A stretch of 64,000 nt of DNA, taken from an uncultured bacterium (GTDB lineage: Bacteria; Verrucomicrobiota; Kiritimatiellia; RFP12; UBA1067). The stretch is from NCBI GenBank assembly GCA_902802945.1, contig CADCOC010000068.1:21169-85168 (forward strand), read 5' to 3'. Below the pieces are notes generated by a model. The model saw only the letters and a program-made list of their open reading frames with translations, did no database searches and was not told where the DNA came from. The stretch's first letter is position 1. Every line of letters starts with the position of its first letter. The translations under genes were made by a program, and so were the position numbers. Below are positions 14,786 through 23,362 of the stretch, in pieces.

Positions 14786-15556
14786 GTGGCCAAAATGACG
14801 CTTGACGATGTCCCCAAGGTGAACAGCCTTCTAAAGAAGGAATTCAAGGCGCACGCCGCGCCCATCATCGAGCTTATCGAGGCGCAGACACATGACCCCT
14901 TCTGCGTCCTCGTGGGGACAATCCTCTCAGCCCGCACGAAGGACCAGTGTACGGCCGGGGCCGTGAAGCGTCTCTTCTCGCGCATGGGCGGCACGGCCAC
15001 GCCCGACGCACTGGAGGCAATCCCCGTACCTGAACTTGAGAAGCTCATTTTCCCCGTCGGTTTCTACCACGACAAGGCCCGTCACCTGCACGCCCTGCCG
15101 AAGGTCCTGCGCGAGCGCTTCGGCGGAGTGCTGCCGCACACGGTTGAGGAACTTTGCGAGCTGCCAGGCGTGGGACGCAAGACGGCTAATCTCACCGTCG
15201 CCGTGGGCTTCAACCTACCGGCCATCTGCGTAGACGTGCACGTCCACCGCATCACGAACCGGCTCGGCTTAATTCGCACTAAAACGCCGCTCGAAACTGA
15301 AATGGAACTGCGCAGGATTCTCCCCGTCCGCTACTGGAAGACGTGGAACTCGCACCTAGTATCGTTCGGACAGACACGTTGCTTCCCGCGCAACCCCGAC
15401 TGCCAAGGCTGCCCGATACGCCCGTTCTGCCCAAGCTGCACCGTCAGTCCAGGTTCCTCAGGAAGCAATGCTTCCAACGATACCGGCGCCGTGGGTGATC
15501 ACGTCAAGCGCGATTTTAGCCGCCTGCACGAGGCAGGACACTGCCACACCGATTAG
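14786..15556 (+). CDS. nth: Endonuclease III (DNA glycosylase / AP lyase)
   Basis: About 256 residues if the frame is read to its stop; GTG 14786 and ATG 14795 are both possible starts. It removes oxidised pyrimidines from DNA. The helix-hairpin-helix LPGVGRKTA carries the catalytic Lys and VDVHVHRITNRLG the catalytic Asp. The 4Fe-4S ligands CFPRNPDC-QGC-PIRPFC have the correct C-x6-C-x2-C-x5-C spacing. The family usually ends just after the cluster. Here about 40 Ser/Gly/Asn-rich residues follow, and they lie exactly antisense to the 35-aa ORF at 15458-15565. That tail is therefore probably a by-product of the other strand. Confidence 0.93.
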   Translation: MAKMTLDDVPKVNSLLKKEFKAHAAPIIELIEAQTHDPFCVLVGTILSARTKDQCTAGAVKRLFSRMGGTATPDALEAIPVPELEKLIFPVGFYHDKARHLHALPKVLRERFGGVLPHTVEELCELPGVGRKTANLTVAVGFNLPAICVDVHVHRITNRLGLIRTKTPLETEMELRRILPVRYWKTWNSHLVSFGQTRCFPRNPDCQGCPIRPFCPSCTVSPGSSGSNASNDTGAVGDHVKRDFSRLHEAGHCHTD

Positions 15557-15565
15557 ATTTCCCAT
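15458..15565 (-). CDS. 35-aa peptide ORF coupled to radical SAM enzyme
   Basis: ATG 15565 lies one base after the TGA of the radical SAM gene. The AAGGAGG at the end of that gene is its ribosome-binding site at good spacing. The product starts MGNLIGVAVSC, contains KIALDVITHGAG and ends VGSIAS. It is small and hydrophobic with one Cys and several Gly. The frame occupies the region where nth has an abnormal tail. It may be a peptide substrate or a small membrane partner of the enzyme; neither is shown. I know of no named family for it. A chance ORF remains possible, but the coupling is strong. Confidence 0.5.
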   Translation of the reverse strand: MGNLIGVAVSCLVQAAKIALDVITHGAGIVGSIAS

Positions 15566-15566
15566 T

Positions 15567-16712
15567 TCATTCCCTCCTTCGATCGTTGTCTGTCAAGTAG
15601 CAGGTGGGGTCCTCGCCCCAGATGTCGCCCGTCACGGCCTCGCCGCGCGCGCGGAAGTTGCCGCCGCAGAGGTCAAGCCAACGACACGTGCAGCAACGCC
15701 CCTTCACGAACTCCTTCTTGCGGCGGAGGAGATCGAGAAGCGAACCGGGCGGCGGGTTGCCCCAGATTTCCGAAAACGGTTTCTCCAGCACGTTGCCGAC
15801 AGGATGGTTGCGCCAGAACTGGTCGGGGTAGACCGTTCCGTCCCACGAGATGCAGCCGATTCCCTCGCCTGACGAGTTGCCGCCGTTGAGCGTGAGCAAC
15901 TCGAGCGCGGCGGCGGCGTTGTGATGGTTTTCCGCCTTCATCTTCAGATAGAGGGCGATGCCGTCACAGGGGTTATCCACCGTGAGCACCTCCACGGGGA
16001 AACCCGCGTCGAAGCAGACCTTCGTCTCGGCGACGATCGTATCCAGCGCGGCGCGCGCCTCGGCGTGGTCGAGGTCGGTGGCGGCGATTTCCTGTCCGCG
16101 TCCCGTATAGACGAGGTGGTAGAGGCAGATGCGCGGCACGCGTTCGGCGCGCATGAGGTCGAAGATGGCGGGGATGGCGCGCACGTTGTCGCGCGTCATC
16201 GTCACGCGCAGGCCCACCTTCACGCCGCGGTCGCGTAGGCGGCGGATGGCGGCGAGCGACAGCTGGTACGCGCCGGGGTGACGGCGGAACGTGTCGTGGA
16301 TTGTCTCCGTGCCGTCGATGGAGATGCCCACGTAGGCGACGCCAAGGTCGCGGATCCAGTCCGCCCAGTCGTCGTCGATGAGCGTGCCGTTCGTGGAGAA
16401 CGTGACCCGCAGCCCGCGTTCCTTCGCGTGGGCGGCGAGCGTGCGGATGTCGGGGCGCGCGAACGGCTCGCCGCCGGAGAAGAGGAGCACTGGCACACCG
16501 AACGCCGCGAGGTCGTCGATCACGGCGAGCGCCTGCTCGGTCGTGAGCACCTCCTGCCGGCCCGACGTGGCGGCGTAGCAGTGCGAACAGGCGAGGTTGC
16601 ACGCGGGCGTGCAGTTCCACACCACCACGGGACGCCGATGCGCGCCCGCGCGGTAGCGCAGGCGGTCCGACGCCTCGACCGTGCCGCAATATAGTTTTGA
16701 TATGCCTACCAT
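15567..16712 (-). CDS. Radical SAM/SPASM enzyme, NirJ1/AhbC-like
   Basis: 381 residues from ATG 16712 (MVGISKLYCG); the TTG at 16730 overlaps the -10 box and is rejected. The [4Fe-4S]-SAM motif is CNLACSHC, followed by FSGGEPFARPD, STNGTLIDDD and GISIDGT. The C-terminal SPASM-type Cys set is CISWDG, CCTCRWLDLCGGNFRARGEAVTGD and PTCY. The opening (SKLYCG...LRY..G...PVVVWNCT), the LELLTLNGGNSSGE segment and the RARGEAVTGDxW end are those of the NirJ1/AhbC group, which remodels siroheme-derived tetrapyrroles in alternative heme or d1 heme synthesis. No other heme gene is in the window. A consensus promoter precedes it and a coupled 35-aa ORF follows. Confidence 0.85.
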   Translation of the reverse strand: MVGISKLYCGTVEASDRLRYRAGAHRRPVVVWNCTPACNLACSHCYAATSGRQEVLTTEQALAVIDDLAAFGVPVLLFSGGEPFARPDIRTLAAHAKERGLRVTFSTNGTLIDDDWADWIRDLGVAYVGISIDGTETIHDTFRRHPGAYQLSLAAIRRLRDRGVKVGLRVTMTRDNVRAIPAIFDLMRAERVPRICLYHLVYTGRGQEIAATDLDHAEARAALDTIVAETKVCFDAGFPVEVLTVDNPCDGIALYLKMKAENHHNAAAALELLTLNGGNSSGEGIGCISWDGTVYPDQFWRNHPVGNVLEKPFSEIWGNPPPGSLLDLLRRKKEFVKGRCCTCRWLDLCGGNFRARGEAVTGDIWGEDPTCYLTDNDRRRE

Positions 16713-16729
16713 AATGTATGACGACTTCA

Positions 16730-16758
16730 ATTATATCGCATTCGTCTGCGTCTGTCAA
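16730..16758 (-). promoter_or_regulatory. Consensus sigma-70 promoter of the NirJ/AhbC-like gene
   Basis: On the minus strand TTGACA (16753-16758), exactly 17 bp, TATAAT (16730-16735). Both hexamers match the consensus fully. The -35 box overlaps the last codons of the upstream nucleotidyltransferase gene (stop at 16755). The ATG follows 17 bp after the -10 box. Confidence 0.8.
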
Positions 16759-18161
16759 AGCGCACGCGGTTGTATTTTTTCCTTGAACCAGGCGAGCGCG
16801 CCGTCGTGATCGGAGAAGGCGCCGTCGAGCTGCGCCTCGAAACAGGCGTCCAGCCACACGCCAAATTGCGGAGAGGGCTTGTAGCCGAGAGCAATCAAGT
16901 CGCGCCCCATGAGAATGGGCTTCGGCGCGCTCGCGGCGATGCGCAGACGCTCCGCCGCCGCACCGAGCCACTTGAGGTCCTCGCCGCAGGAGGTCCCGCC
17001 CGCCTTTTCGGGGGGACGCCCCTCGTCGTCGGCGCGCGCCACGCGCAGGAGGCGGTCGATGCGCACCACCTTCATCGCGAGACGCCGGATCGCGGCGTCG
17101 CCCGCGTGCGCGCGCCAGAGCGAGAACGGCTGCATGTGGCACTGGACGAGCGGCGGCACCTCGCGCAGGATGCGCTCCTCATTCGTGAGCCGACGCAGAA
17201 AGGAAAGCGTGGGGGCGACGCCCGCCTCGTCGTGACCGAGACTGCGGATGTGTCCGGAACGCGGGTCGAGCGCCGTCGTAGCGGGCTTGCCGAAGTCATG
17301 GCAGAGCACGGCGAGTCCCACGATGAGGTCCTCGTCCGCATCGCCCGTCCGACGCCGCGCGAATGCGTCGAGGCACAGACAGGTGTGGTTCCACACGTCC
17401 CCTTCCGGATGCCACTTTGGATCCTGCTTGCAGCCGATGAGACGCTGGAGCTCGGGGAAGTAGCGTACCCAACCCGTCGCACGTAGGAAGTCAAGTCCGC
17501 GCGCAATCTGGTTACCCTTCGTGAGCAGCTTGGCCCATTCCTCGAAGAGGCGCTCCGGCGGGAGATCCTCCATCGTAATCGTGCGGCACAACTCAATCGT
17601 CTCGGGCGCAGGGTGGAGGTCGAAGCGGGCGATGAACTGCATGCCGCGCAGAACGCGTAGCGGGTCTTCCACAAACTTCGGCGAGACGTGTCGCAGCGTG
17701 TGCGACGCCAGGTCTGCGCGTCCGCCGTAGGGGTCCTCGAACACGCCCGCAAGCGGGTCGTAGTACATGGCGTTGACGGTGAAGTCACGCCGGCTGGCCG
17801 CTTCGGGGACGGAGAGATTGGGATCGGAGTCGATCAGGAATCCCTTGTGTCCGATGCCGCGTTTGGACTCGCGCCGGGGCAACGAGACGTCGATGTCGAA
17901 ATGGTGGAGCTTCAGGACGCCGAACGAGACGCCGCACGGATCAAACGCGAACTTCTCGCCGAGAATCTTCTGTAGACGCTCGGGATCGATGCCAAACACC
18001 TCGATGTCCACGTCCTTGACGCTCTTCGCGCCCAACAGCAGGTCGCGCACAGCGCCGCCCACCATCAAGGCACGGCCTCCGGCCTCCTTCACGAGACCGG
18101 CAACCGTCCGCACTGCCTCCAGCAGGTCCGGTTTGATCGCCGAAAAATCAAGCGCGTCCAT
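16755..18161 (-). CDS. tRNA nucleotidyltransferase / poly(A) polymerase family protein with HD domain
   Basis: 468 residues. The family adds CCA to tRNA ends or poly(A) to RNA. The head shows VGGAVRDLLLG, DVDIEVFG (the two metal-binding Asp) and RRDFTVNAM. YDPYGGRADL and the RVLRGMQF segment follow, as in class II CCA enzymes. The middle has an HD phosphohydrolase motif (HPEGDVWNHTCLCLD ... LCHDFGKP), typical of CCA enzymes that also trim 2',3'-cyclic phosphate. CCA-adding and poly(A) activity cannot be separated by eye. It starts 2 bp after the end of the upstream lipoprotein gene, so they probably share an mRNA. Confidence 0.9.
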   Translation of the reverse strand: MDALDFSAIKPDLLEAVRTVAGLVKEAGGRALMVGGAVRDLLLGAKSVKDVDIEVFGIDPERLQKILGEKFAFDPCGVSFGVLKLHHFDIDVSLPRRESKRGIGHKGFLIDSDPNLSVPEAASRRDFTVNAMYYDPLAGVFEDPYGGRADLASHTLRHVSPKFVEDPLRVLRGMQFIARFDLHPAPETIELCRTITMEDLPPERLFEEWAKLLTKGNQIARGLDFLRATGWVRYFPELQRLIGCKQDPKWHPEGDVWNHTCLCLDAFARRRTGDADEDLIVGLAVLCHDFGKPATTALDPRSGHIRSLGHDEAGVAPTLSFLRRLTNEERILREVPPLVQCHMQPFSLWRAHAGDAAIRRLAMKVVRIDRLLRVARADDEGRPPEKAGGTSCGEDLKWLGAAAERLRIAASAPKPILMGRDLIALGYKPSPQFGVWLDACFEAQLDGAFSDHDGALAWFKEKIQPRAL

Positions 18162-18163
18162 TG

Positions 18164-19327
18164 TCAGTTTTGCGGAGCTTCACCCGCAGCGTATTCACGC
18201 AAGGCGGAAAGAGCCTCTTCCGCCGATGCGCAGCGCTTCCCTTCCTTCGGCACGCGCGACGTGCCGCCGCCCCAGCCGAGGACGAATCCGCCGCGCGAGA
18301 CGAAGCGGTCGACGATCTTCTGCGGTCCCTTGGCGAGCTTCCCCTTGTCCGCGTGCGGGAACAGAAGCACATCGCAGTGGTCGAGGAGTCCCCTTCGGAT
18401 GTCCTCGTCGTTCACGGGGAAGAGGTCCATCGAGGCGTCCCCGTCAATCGCGAGCAGCGTATTCGCGGTCTCCACGCCGATGGGGTACACGGCGTACGCG
18501 CCTACGGTCAGCGCACGACGGCGACGCGGACGGACAGGCAGCGTGATGTTGCGTCCCGTCACGTAGCGGAACGCGCCCTCCACGATCAGGCGGGAGTTCT
18601 CGAAGAACTCGGGATGGCACGAGATGACGAACACGCGCCCCTTGCCGTACGTCCCGCCGACAACCGCCGCGCGCCCGTACATTTCGGGCTGGTTGCCGTA
18701 CTTGCCGGCATCGGTGCGGAACGTCCCCCACACCTCGAACGAGGCGTTCTCCACGAGCTGTGTGCTGGGTTCGAGGATGGGGCCGTGGCTATACTGGACA
18801 ATGTACGTTCCCTTGTTGATCCCTAGTGCCTTCGCGCCCTTCCCGTTAAGCTCAATGGGAATGAGATAACGTCCCTTCGATCCGGATCTGTAGAACGGCA
18901 TCACGCCGATTCCGCGCGAAGGATCGGGGGCTTCCTCCATCATCAGACAGCACCCGGCACACGTCCCCACGTAGCCGCCGCCGTTGCGGATGAAGTCCTT
19001 GACGCGCGCCGTTCCGTTCGTGCCGAGGTCGCGCTTGATTGCGGGAGAGCTCCCGCCGGGCATGACGAGAATGTCGAGTCCGTCAAGGCCGCCGTTGCGG
19101 ATCATCTCGGAGTCAAGGACCTTGATATCAAGCTCCGGCGACGACTGTACGATGCGGAACCACTCAACGGCGCCGTTGCCGCTGATGCCGCGTCCGGCGT
19201 AGACGCCCGCCTTGACTGGTCTTTCAGCCGGAACCGGAAACTCCGCAGAAACGCAGCCAGACCACAACAGAACTGCTGCGGAAAAACAGATTCCCGCCTT
19301 AACCATCTTGATGCAATACTTCTTCAT
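18164..19327 (-). CDS. BPL_N / glutamine-amidotransferase-fold lipoprotein
   Basis: 387 residues. The N-terminus has a hydrophobic segment ending in LLWSGC, a probable lipoprotein signal with Cys acylation. The body resembles the biotin-protein-ligase N-terminal domain, a class I glutamine-amidotransferase-like fold: ILVMPGGSSPAIKRDLG, then GGGYVGTCAGCCLM with the nucleophile-like Cys elbow, and VISCHPEFFENSRL. A second similar half (LTVGAYAVYPIGVETAN, VLLFPHADKGKL, GGFVLGWGGG) suggests a degenerate duplication. The function of these lipoproteins is unknown. It overlaps no gene but lies 2 bp before the nucleotidyltransferase gene. Confidence 0.75.
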   Translation of the reverse strand: MKKYCIKMVKAGICFSAAVLLWSGCVSAEFPVPAERPVKAGVYAGRGISGNGAVEWFRIVQSSPELDIKVLDSEMIRNGGLDGLDILVMPGGSSPAIKRDLGTNGTARVKDFIRNGGGYVGTCAGCCLMMEEAPDPSRGIGVMPFYRSGSKGRYLIPIELNGKGAKALGINKGTYIVQYSHGPILEPSTQLVENASFEVWGTFRTDAGKYGNQPEMYGRAAVVGGTYGKGRVFVISCHPEFFENSRLIVEGAFRYVTGRNITLPVRPRRRRALTVGAYAVYPIGVETANTLLAIDGDASMDLFPVNDEDIRRGLLDHCDVLLFPHADKGKLAKGPQKIVDRFVSRGGFVLGWGGGTSRVPKEGKRCASAEEALSALREYAAGEAPQN

Positions 19328-19415
19328 GTTTTTCTCCTAGGGCGGGAATTGTACCAAAAACACCCGAATCCGCGCAAGCGGCGGACACGGGAATTTGACG
19401 GCGCATGACAGCGCA

Positions 19416-20540
19416 TCACTTGCCGCCGTGCTTCGGCTTGCGGGTCATCAGCTCGTCGATGACGCGGGCGACTTCGAACTTAGAGACCTTCTCGGTGATG
19501 CGGATGTGAGGACCGTTCTCGGCGTCGGGTGCCCATTCGTTATCGCCCTTGTTGCCGACCATGCGGAATGTCCCTCGCTCGAAATTGAAGTATGGATCGA
19601 TGCCGCGAACGGCGACAAGCACGGCCGTCTCGTCCCATGCGGAGCGTCCACCCATCCCGTAGCAGCGCCGCAGCCACTTGGCGGAGTCCTTGCGTATCTC
19701 CTCGCGCGACGGAATATTGCCGGCAAAAACATCCTTCACGGGATTTCGTTGTCCTTCCATCTCGGCGACGGCGCGTCCGGCGAAGCAGTCGCGTCCGTAC
19801 TTCGCGTCGGAGAACACGATGGGCGTGGGCCAGTTCGCGAACGCGATGCGCGACGACTCGTGGTCCCACTTTGCGTTGTACTCCTGCCCGAACGGATACT
19901 GGCACGCCATCGCGACCCAGAGTTTCACCTTTTTCGCAACGAGCGCCTTGCCGTCAAGCGGCGAGATCGCGTCCGGCTTCGTCTCGAGCAAACGGCGCAT
20001 ATTGGTAGTGAAACCGACGGAGCAGATGACGACGCTCTTGTCCGGCTGCGCGGCGAGGACGCGGCGGTAGGTCTCGTTCGCGTCCGGCGCGTCGTCCGCG
20101 TCGGCGTGGCGGTACCAGCCGGGATAGTCTGCGAGCAGCTTGCGGTACTTGTAGTGTCCGCCGTCGTTGCCTTTCTTCTCGCCGAGCGGGGCGGAGGGGC
20201 AGACCTTCTCCTTCGCGCCGGCCCTGTCGCCCATGACGCCCATGCCCTTGGGGGAGCCGACGGGGAGGTCGGGGCGTCCGTAGTAGTGGTTGATCACCTC
20301 GATCGCGCCCACGGAGGCATTTCCGCGCGTCGAGCTGATCGTGGCGAGGATCTCGCACTCCCCCGCGTCCGCAAGCGCGTGCAAACACGCGAGCGCGCCC
20401 ACGTCGTCGAAGTCGGTGATCATGTCGGTGTCGAAGATGATTTTGTGGTTCGTGGCTCGTGGTTCGCGGTTCGCATTGGCGTATGCGATGGCTGAGAGCG
20501 CGAACATCGCGCACGATATGAGAGCTGTTGTCTTTTTCAT
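19416..20540 (-). CDS. Secreted nucleoside-hydrolase-like protein, copy 1
   Basis: 374 residues with signal peptide (KKTTALISCAMFALSAIAYA). The metal-binding signature of inosine-uridine nucleoside hydrolases is IIFDTDMITDFDDVGALACLHALAD near residue 35. GRPDLPVGSPKGMG, VVICSVGFTTNMRRLL and KWDHESSRIAFANWPTPIVFSDAKYG follow the family layout. The family hydrolyses N-glycosidic bonds of ribosides; secreted members may act on other ribosides or have lost the activity. A near-identical copy lies at 22156-23250. The two flank a DUF4832 protein and probably share a function in glycan or nucleoside breakdown. Confidence 0.85.
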   Translation of the reverse strand: MKKTTALISCAMFALSAIAYANANREPRATNHKIIFDTDMITDFDDVGALACLHALADAGECEILATISSTRGNASVGAIEVINHYYGRPDLPVGSPKGMGVMGDRAGAKEKVCPSAPLGEKKGNDGGHYKYRKLLADYPGWYRHADADDAPDANETYRRVLAAQPDKSVVICSVGFTTNMRRLLETKPDAISPLDGKALVAKKVKLWVAMACQYPFGQEYNAKWDHESSRIAFANWPTPIVFSDAKYGRDCFAGRAVAEMEGQRNPVKDVFAGNIPSREEIRKDSAKWLRRCYGMGGRSAWDETAVLVAVRGIDPYFNFERGTFRMVGNKGDNEWAPDAENGPHIRITEKVSKFEVARVIDELMTRKPKHGGK

Positions 20541-20607
20541 AAACTGCCTCCTTTTTTAGGGCGGTGAAAATGATATCATTTCCGACGCGTGGAAATCAAC
20601 CCTTACG

Positions 20608-20630
20608 CAAAAAACCTGCCTTTGCAGGTT
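20608..20630 (-). terminator. Rho-independent terminator after DUF4832 gene
   Basis: On the minus strand, AACCTGC-AAAG-GCAGGTT followed by TTTT, beginning at the stop codon of the DUF4832-type gene. The stem is 7 bp. Confidence 0.7.
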
Positions 20631-22128
20631 ATTCGGCGGGGTGATTTGCCACCCTGACCTGTCCAAGCCTGTTCGCCTTGAGGGCTTCGTTCCACATGCC
20701 TTCGTTGGCCAGGCGGACCGGACGGCGGGGGATTCCGCCAGGCTTCTCGTCTTTCAGCGGGGCAGAGACGCGGAGAAGGAAATCGTAGGTACCCGGCTCC
20801 AGGTCCTTCGGCACGGTGAACTCCATCACGATGTTCTTCCGCTTCCCGCCCTCCAGCGAAGAGAAGTTACCGCGCGTGAACGCAACGCTTGCCGTGTTCG
20901 TGGCGGTTTGCGACGCAAGGACAACCTCCGCGCGCGACGGCAGAAGAAGCTTCCCGAACCCGGTGTTCTCCACTGCAAGCGCGATCCGGACGTTCTTCCC
21001 GGGCGCGAGCTCCTCTGGCAGCCGCGCATCGCGCACCACGAAGCGCCACCCCATGTGGTCCATCATGAACTTGAGGAGGTCGGCACCTTCGTATTCGTGC
21101 AGGTCGGGCATCCCATCGAAGCGGAACCTCTCCACCTCGAACTTCTTCTCCGCGATGAACGCGCAGAGCGGATGCTTCCTGTCGCCGACGTTGCGCAGGT
21201 AGTTGAGATGCGTCTCGTACCAGTCCTTGACGATGTTCCACTTCGCGGTGTCGAAGAGGTCTGCGCATTTCTCGCGGTTCTTGTCGAGCCAGGACCGGCC
21301 GACGTAAGCGAGCTCGCCGCCGTAGGGATGGTCGCCGCACGCGCCGAGAAGCCGGCATCCCTTCTCGCGCCCCCATTCGCCGGACCATGTGCCGTAGTCC
21401 CACCACGTGCCGAGGTAGCCGTCGTTGAACATGCCGAAGCGGCGAAGCTCCCTGTCCTGGAAAGGAAGCATCGCAAGCAGTCCGTCGGACTTCGTCCCCG
21501 CGTACGAGGCTATGCAGTGGGCCGTGCGCACGAGGATCGAGATGTCCGGCGAGAGGTTGTCGCAGTACGTCTTGAGGATGCGGTGCATGTACTCCTTCCG
21601 ACAGTAGTCGGACGAGTGCATTTCCCCCCACGGGCCTGCGATGCCCGCCTCCACGCCCACGACGACGTCGTCGTAGTCCGCCATGATCCGCGAGAGTTCC
21701 CTGACGTGACCGAGCACGATGTCGAAGTCGCTCGGTTCGCATCCGGGCCTGTCGCTCCACGTATAGCCGAGGCGCACGATGAGCGAGCCGCCGTTCTGCC
21801 GCGTCTCCTCGAGATAGCGCCGGACGTCAGACTTCATCGCGTCCGTGAGCGGGATGTCCGCTCCGCCGACTCGGTTCGTCGGCACGGCGTGCTTGCCCTG
21901 GACGCGTCCGCCCGAGAACCTGCTCAGTTCCCAGAGTGAGGAGTTGTACGCCTTCGCGCCGCGCCACCTGGGCAGGCCATTCGGCTCGAAGACCTTCCAG
22001 CCCCCGGGGGCGTATCCGCGCGCGGGGCCGGTGAAGGTGTCGGTTCCGTCAACGAACTTGATGCCGGGCCGGGCCTGTCCCGACGCCGCGAGCGAGAGCA
22101 CCGCGGCAATGGCGCAGAGACTTCTCAT
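20629..22128 (-). CDS. Secreted DUF4874/DUF4832 protein
   Basis: 499 residues with a signal peptide (LCAIAAVLSLAASGQA). It reads like a beta/alpha-barrel glycosidase: GGSLIVRLGYTWSD, IMADYDDVVVGVEAGIAGPWGEMHSSDY (GPWGE is the conserved active-site-like segment of the family), SILVRTAHC, FGMFNDGYLGTWWDYGTW and GGELAYVGRSW. A C-terminal beta-sandwich (about residue 380 on) matches DUF4832. The family is common in polysaccharide-degrading bacteria; the substrate is unknown. It sits between two nucleoside-hydrolase-like paralogues, all on the minus strand, and is followed by a terminator. Confidence 0.8.
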   Translation of the reverse strand: MRSLCAIAAVLSLAASGQARPGIKFVDGTDTFTGPARGYAPGGWKVFEPNGLPRWRGAKAYNSSLWELSRFSGGRVQGKHAVPTNRVGGADIPLTDAMKSDVRRYLEETRQNGGSLIVRLGYTWSDRPGCEPSDFDIVLGHVRELSRIMADYDDVVVGVEAGIAGPWGEMHSSDYCRKEYMHRILKTYCDNLSPDISILVRTAHCIASYAGTKSDGLLAMLPFQDRELRRFGMFNDGYLGTWWDYGTWSGEWGREKGCRLLGACGDHPYGGELAYVGRSWLDKNREKCADLFDTAKWNIVKDWYETHLNYLRNVGDRKHPLCAFIAEKKFEVERFRFDGMPDLHEYEGADLLKFMMDHMGWRFVVRDARLPEELAPGKNVRIALAVENTGFGKLLLPSRAEVVLASQTATNTASVAFTRGNFSSLEGGKRKNIVMEFTVPKDLEPGTYDFLLRVSAPLKDEKPGGIPRRPVRLANEGMWNEALKANRLGQVRVANHPAE

Positions 22129-22155
22129 GCCAACGCTTATTCCGCAAGCATGAAA

Positions 22156-23250
22156 TCATTTCCCACTGTGTTTCGGCGGGCGGGTCATGAGTTCGTCGAT
22201 GACGCGGGCGACTTCGAACTTGGAGACCTTCTCGGTGATGCGGATATGCGGGCCGTTCTCGGCATCGGGTGCCCACTCGTTGTCGCCTTTGTTGCCGACC
22301 ATGCGGAACGTTCCGCGTTCGGCGTTGAAATACGGCTCGATGCCGCGTACCGCCACAAGCACGGCCGTCTCGTCCCAGGCGGAGCGTCCGCCCATCCCGT
22401 AGCCGCGCCGCAGCCACTTGGCGGAATCCTTGCGAATCTCCTCGCGTGACGGGATGTTGCCCGAGAACACGTCCTTCACGGGGCATCTCTCGACCTTCAT
22501 CTCGGCGACGGCGCGCCCGGCGAAGCAGTCCTTGCCGTACTTCGCGTCGGAGAACACGATGGGCGTGGGCCAGTTCGCGAACGCGATGCGCGACGACTCG
22601 TGGTCCCACCTTGAGTTGTATTCCTGCCCGAACGGATACTGGCACGCCATCGCGACCCAGAGCTTCACCTTCTTCGCGACGAGCGTCTTGCCGTCAAGCG
22701 GCGAGATCGCGTCCGGCTTCGTCTCGAGCAGGCGGCGCATGTTGGTGGTGAAGCCGACGGAGCAGATGACGACGCTCTTGTCCGGCTGCGCGGCGAGGAC
22801 GCGACGGTAGGTCTCGTTCGCGTCCGGCGCGTCGTCCGCGTCGGCATGGCGGTACCAGCCGGGATAGTCTGCGAGCAGCTTGCGGTACTTGTAGTGTCCG
22901 CCGTCGTTGCCTCTCTTCTCGCCGAGCGGGGCGGAGGGGTTGACCTTCTCCTTCGCACCGGCCCTGTCGCCCATGACGCCCATGCCCTTCGGCGAGCCGA
23001 CAGGGAGGTCGGGTCGTCCGTAGTAGTGGTTGATCACCTCGATCGCGCCGACGGATGCATTTCCGCGCGTCGAGCTGATCGTGGCGAGGATCTCGCACTC
23101 CCCCGCGTCCGCGAGCGCATGCAAGCACGCGAGCGCGCCCACGTCGTCGAAGTCCGTGATCATGTCGGTGTCGAATATCACCTTGACCGGCGCGGCAGTT
23201 GCAGCCAGCGCAACCGCCACGCACGAGACCAGTACCTTTGCCTTTTTCAT
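22156..23250 (-). CDS. Secreted nucleoside-hydrolase-like protein, copy 2
   Basis: 364 residues from ATG 23250, chosen because AGGAGAGG precedes it; the longer open frame upstream lacks a site. The mature part is almost the same as copy 1 from VIFDTDMITDFDDVG to the HIRITEKVSKFEVARVIDELMTR end. The signal peptide differs (KAKVLVSCVAVALAATAAP). The DNA identity over the body is very high, so the duplication is recent or kept alike by gene conversion. It ends 28 bp before the DUF4832-type gene starts. Confidence 0.85.
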   Translation of the reverse strand: MKKAKVLVSCVAVALAATAAPVKVIFDTDMITDFDDVGALACLHALADAGECEILATISSTRGNASVGAIEVINHYYGRPDLPVGSPKGMGVMGDRAGAKEKVNPSAPLGEKRGNDGGHYKYRKLLADYPGWYRHADADDAPDANETYRRVLAAQPDKSVVICSVGFTTNMRRLLETKPDAISPLDGKTLVAKKVKLWVAMACQYPFGQEYNSRWDHESSRIAFANWPTPIVFSDAKYGKDCFAGRAVAEMKVERCPVKDVFSGNIPSREEIRKDSAKWLRRGYGMGGRSAWDETAVLVAVRGIEPYFNAERGTFRMVGNKGDNEWAPDAENGPHIRITEKVSKFEVARVIDELMTRPPKHSGK

Positions 23251-23324
23251 GACGTCCTCTCCTGACTTTTTTCTCATGGCGCGTACATCATACCATTTCC
23301 ACGGGCCCAAAATCAACCCGTCGC

Positions 23325-23346
23325 AGCAAAAAGCTGCTTTAGCAGG
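23325..23346 (-). terminator. Possible terminator after the protease pseudogene
   Basis: Minus-strand CTGC-TAAA-GCAG followed by CTTTTTGC, 17 bp downstream of the protease stop. The stem is short (4-5 bp), so its strength is uncertain. Confidence 0.45.
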
Positions 23347-23362
23347 TTTGCGTGAATGCAGA

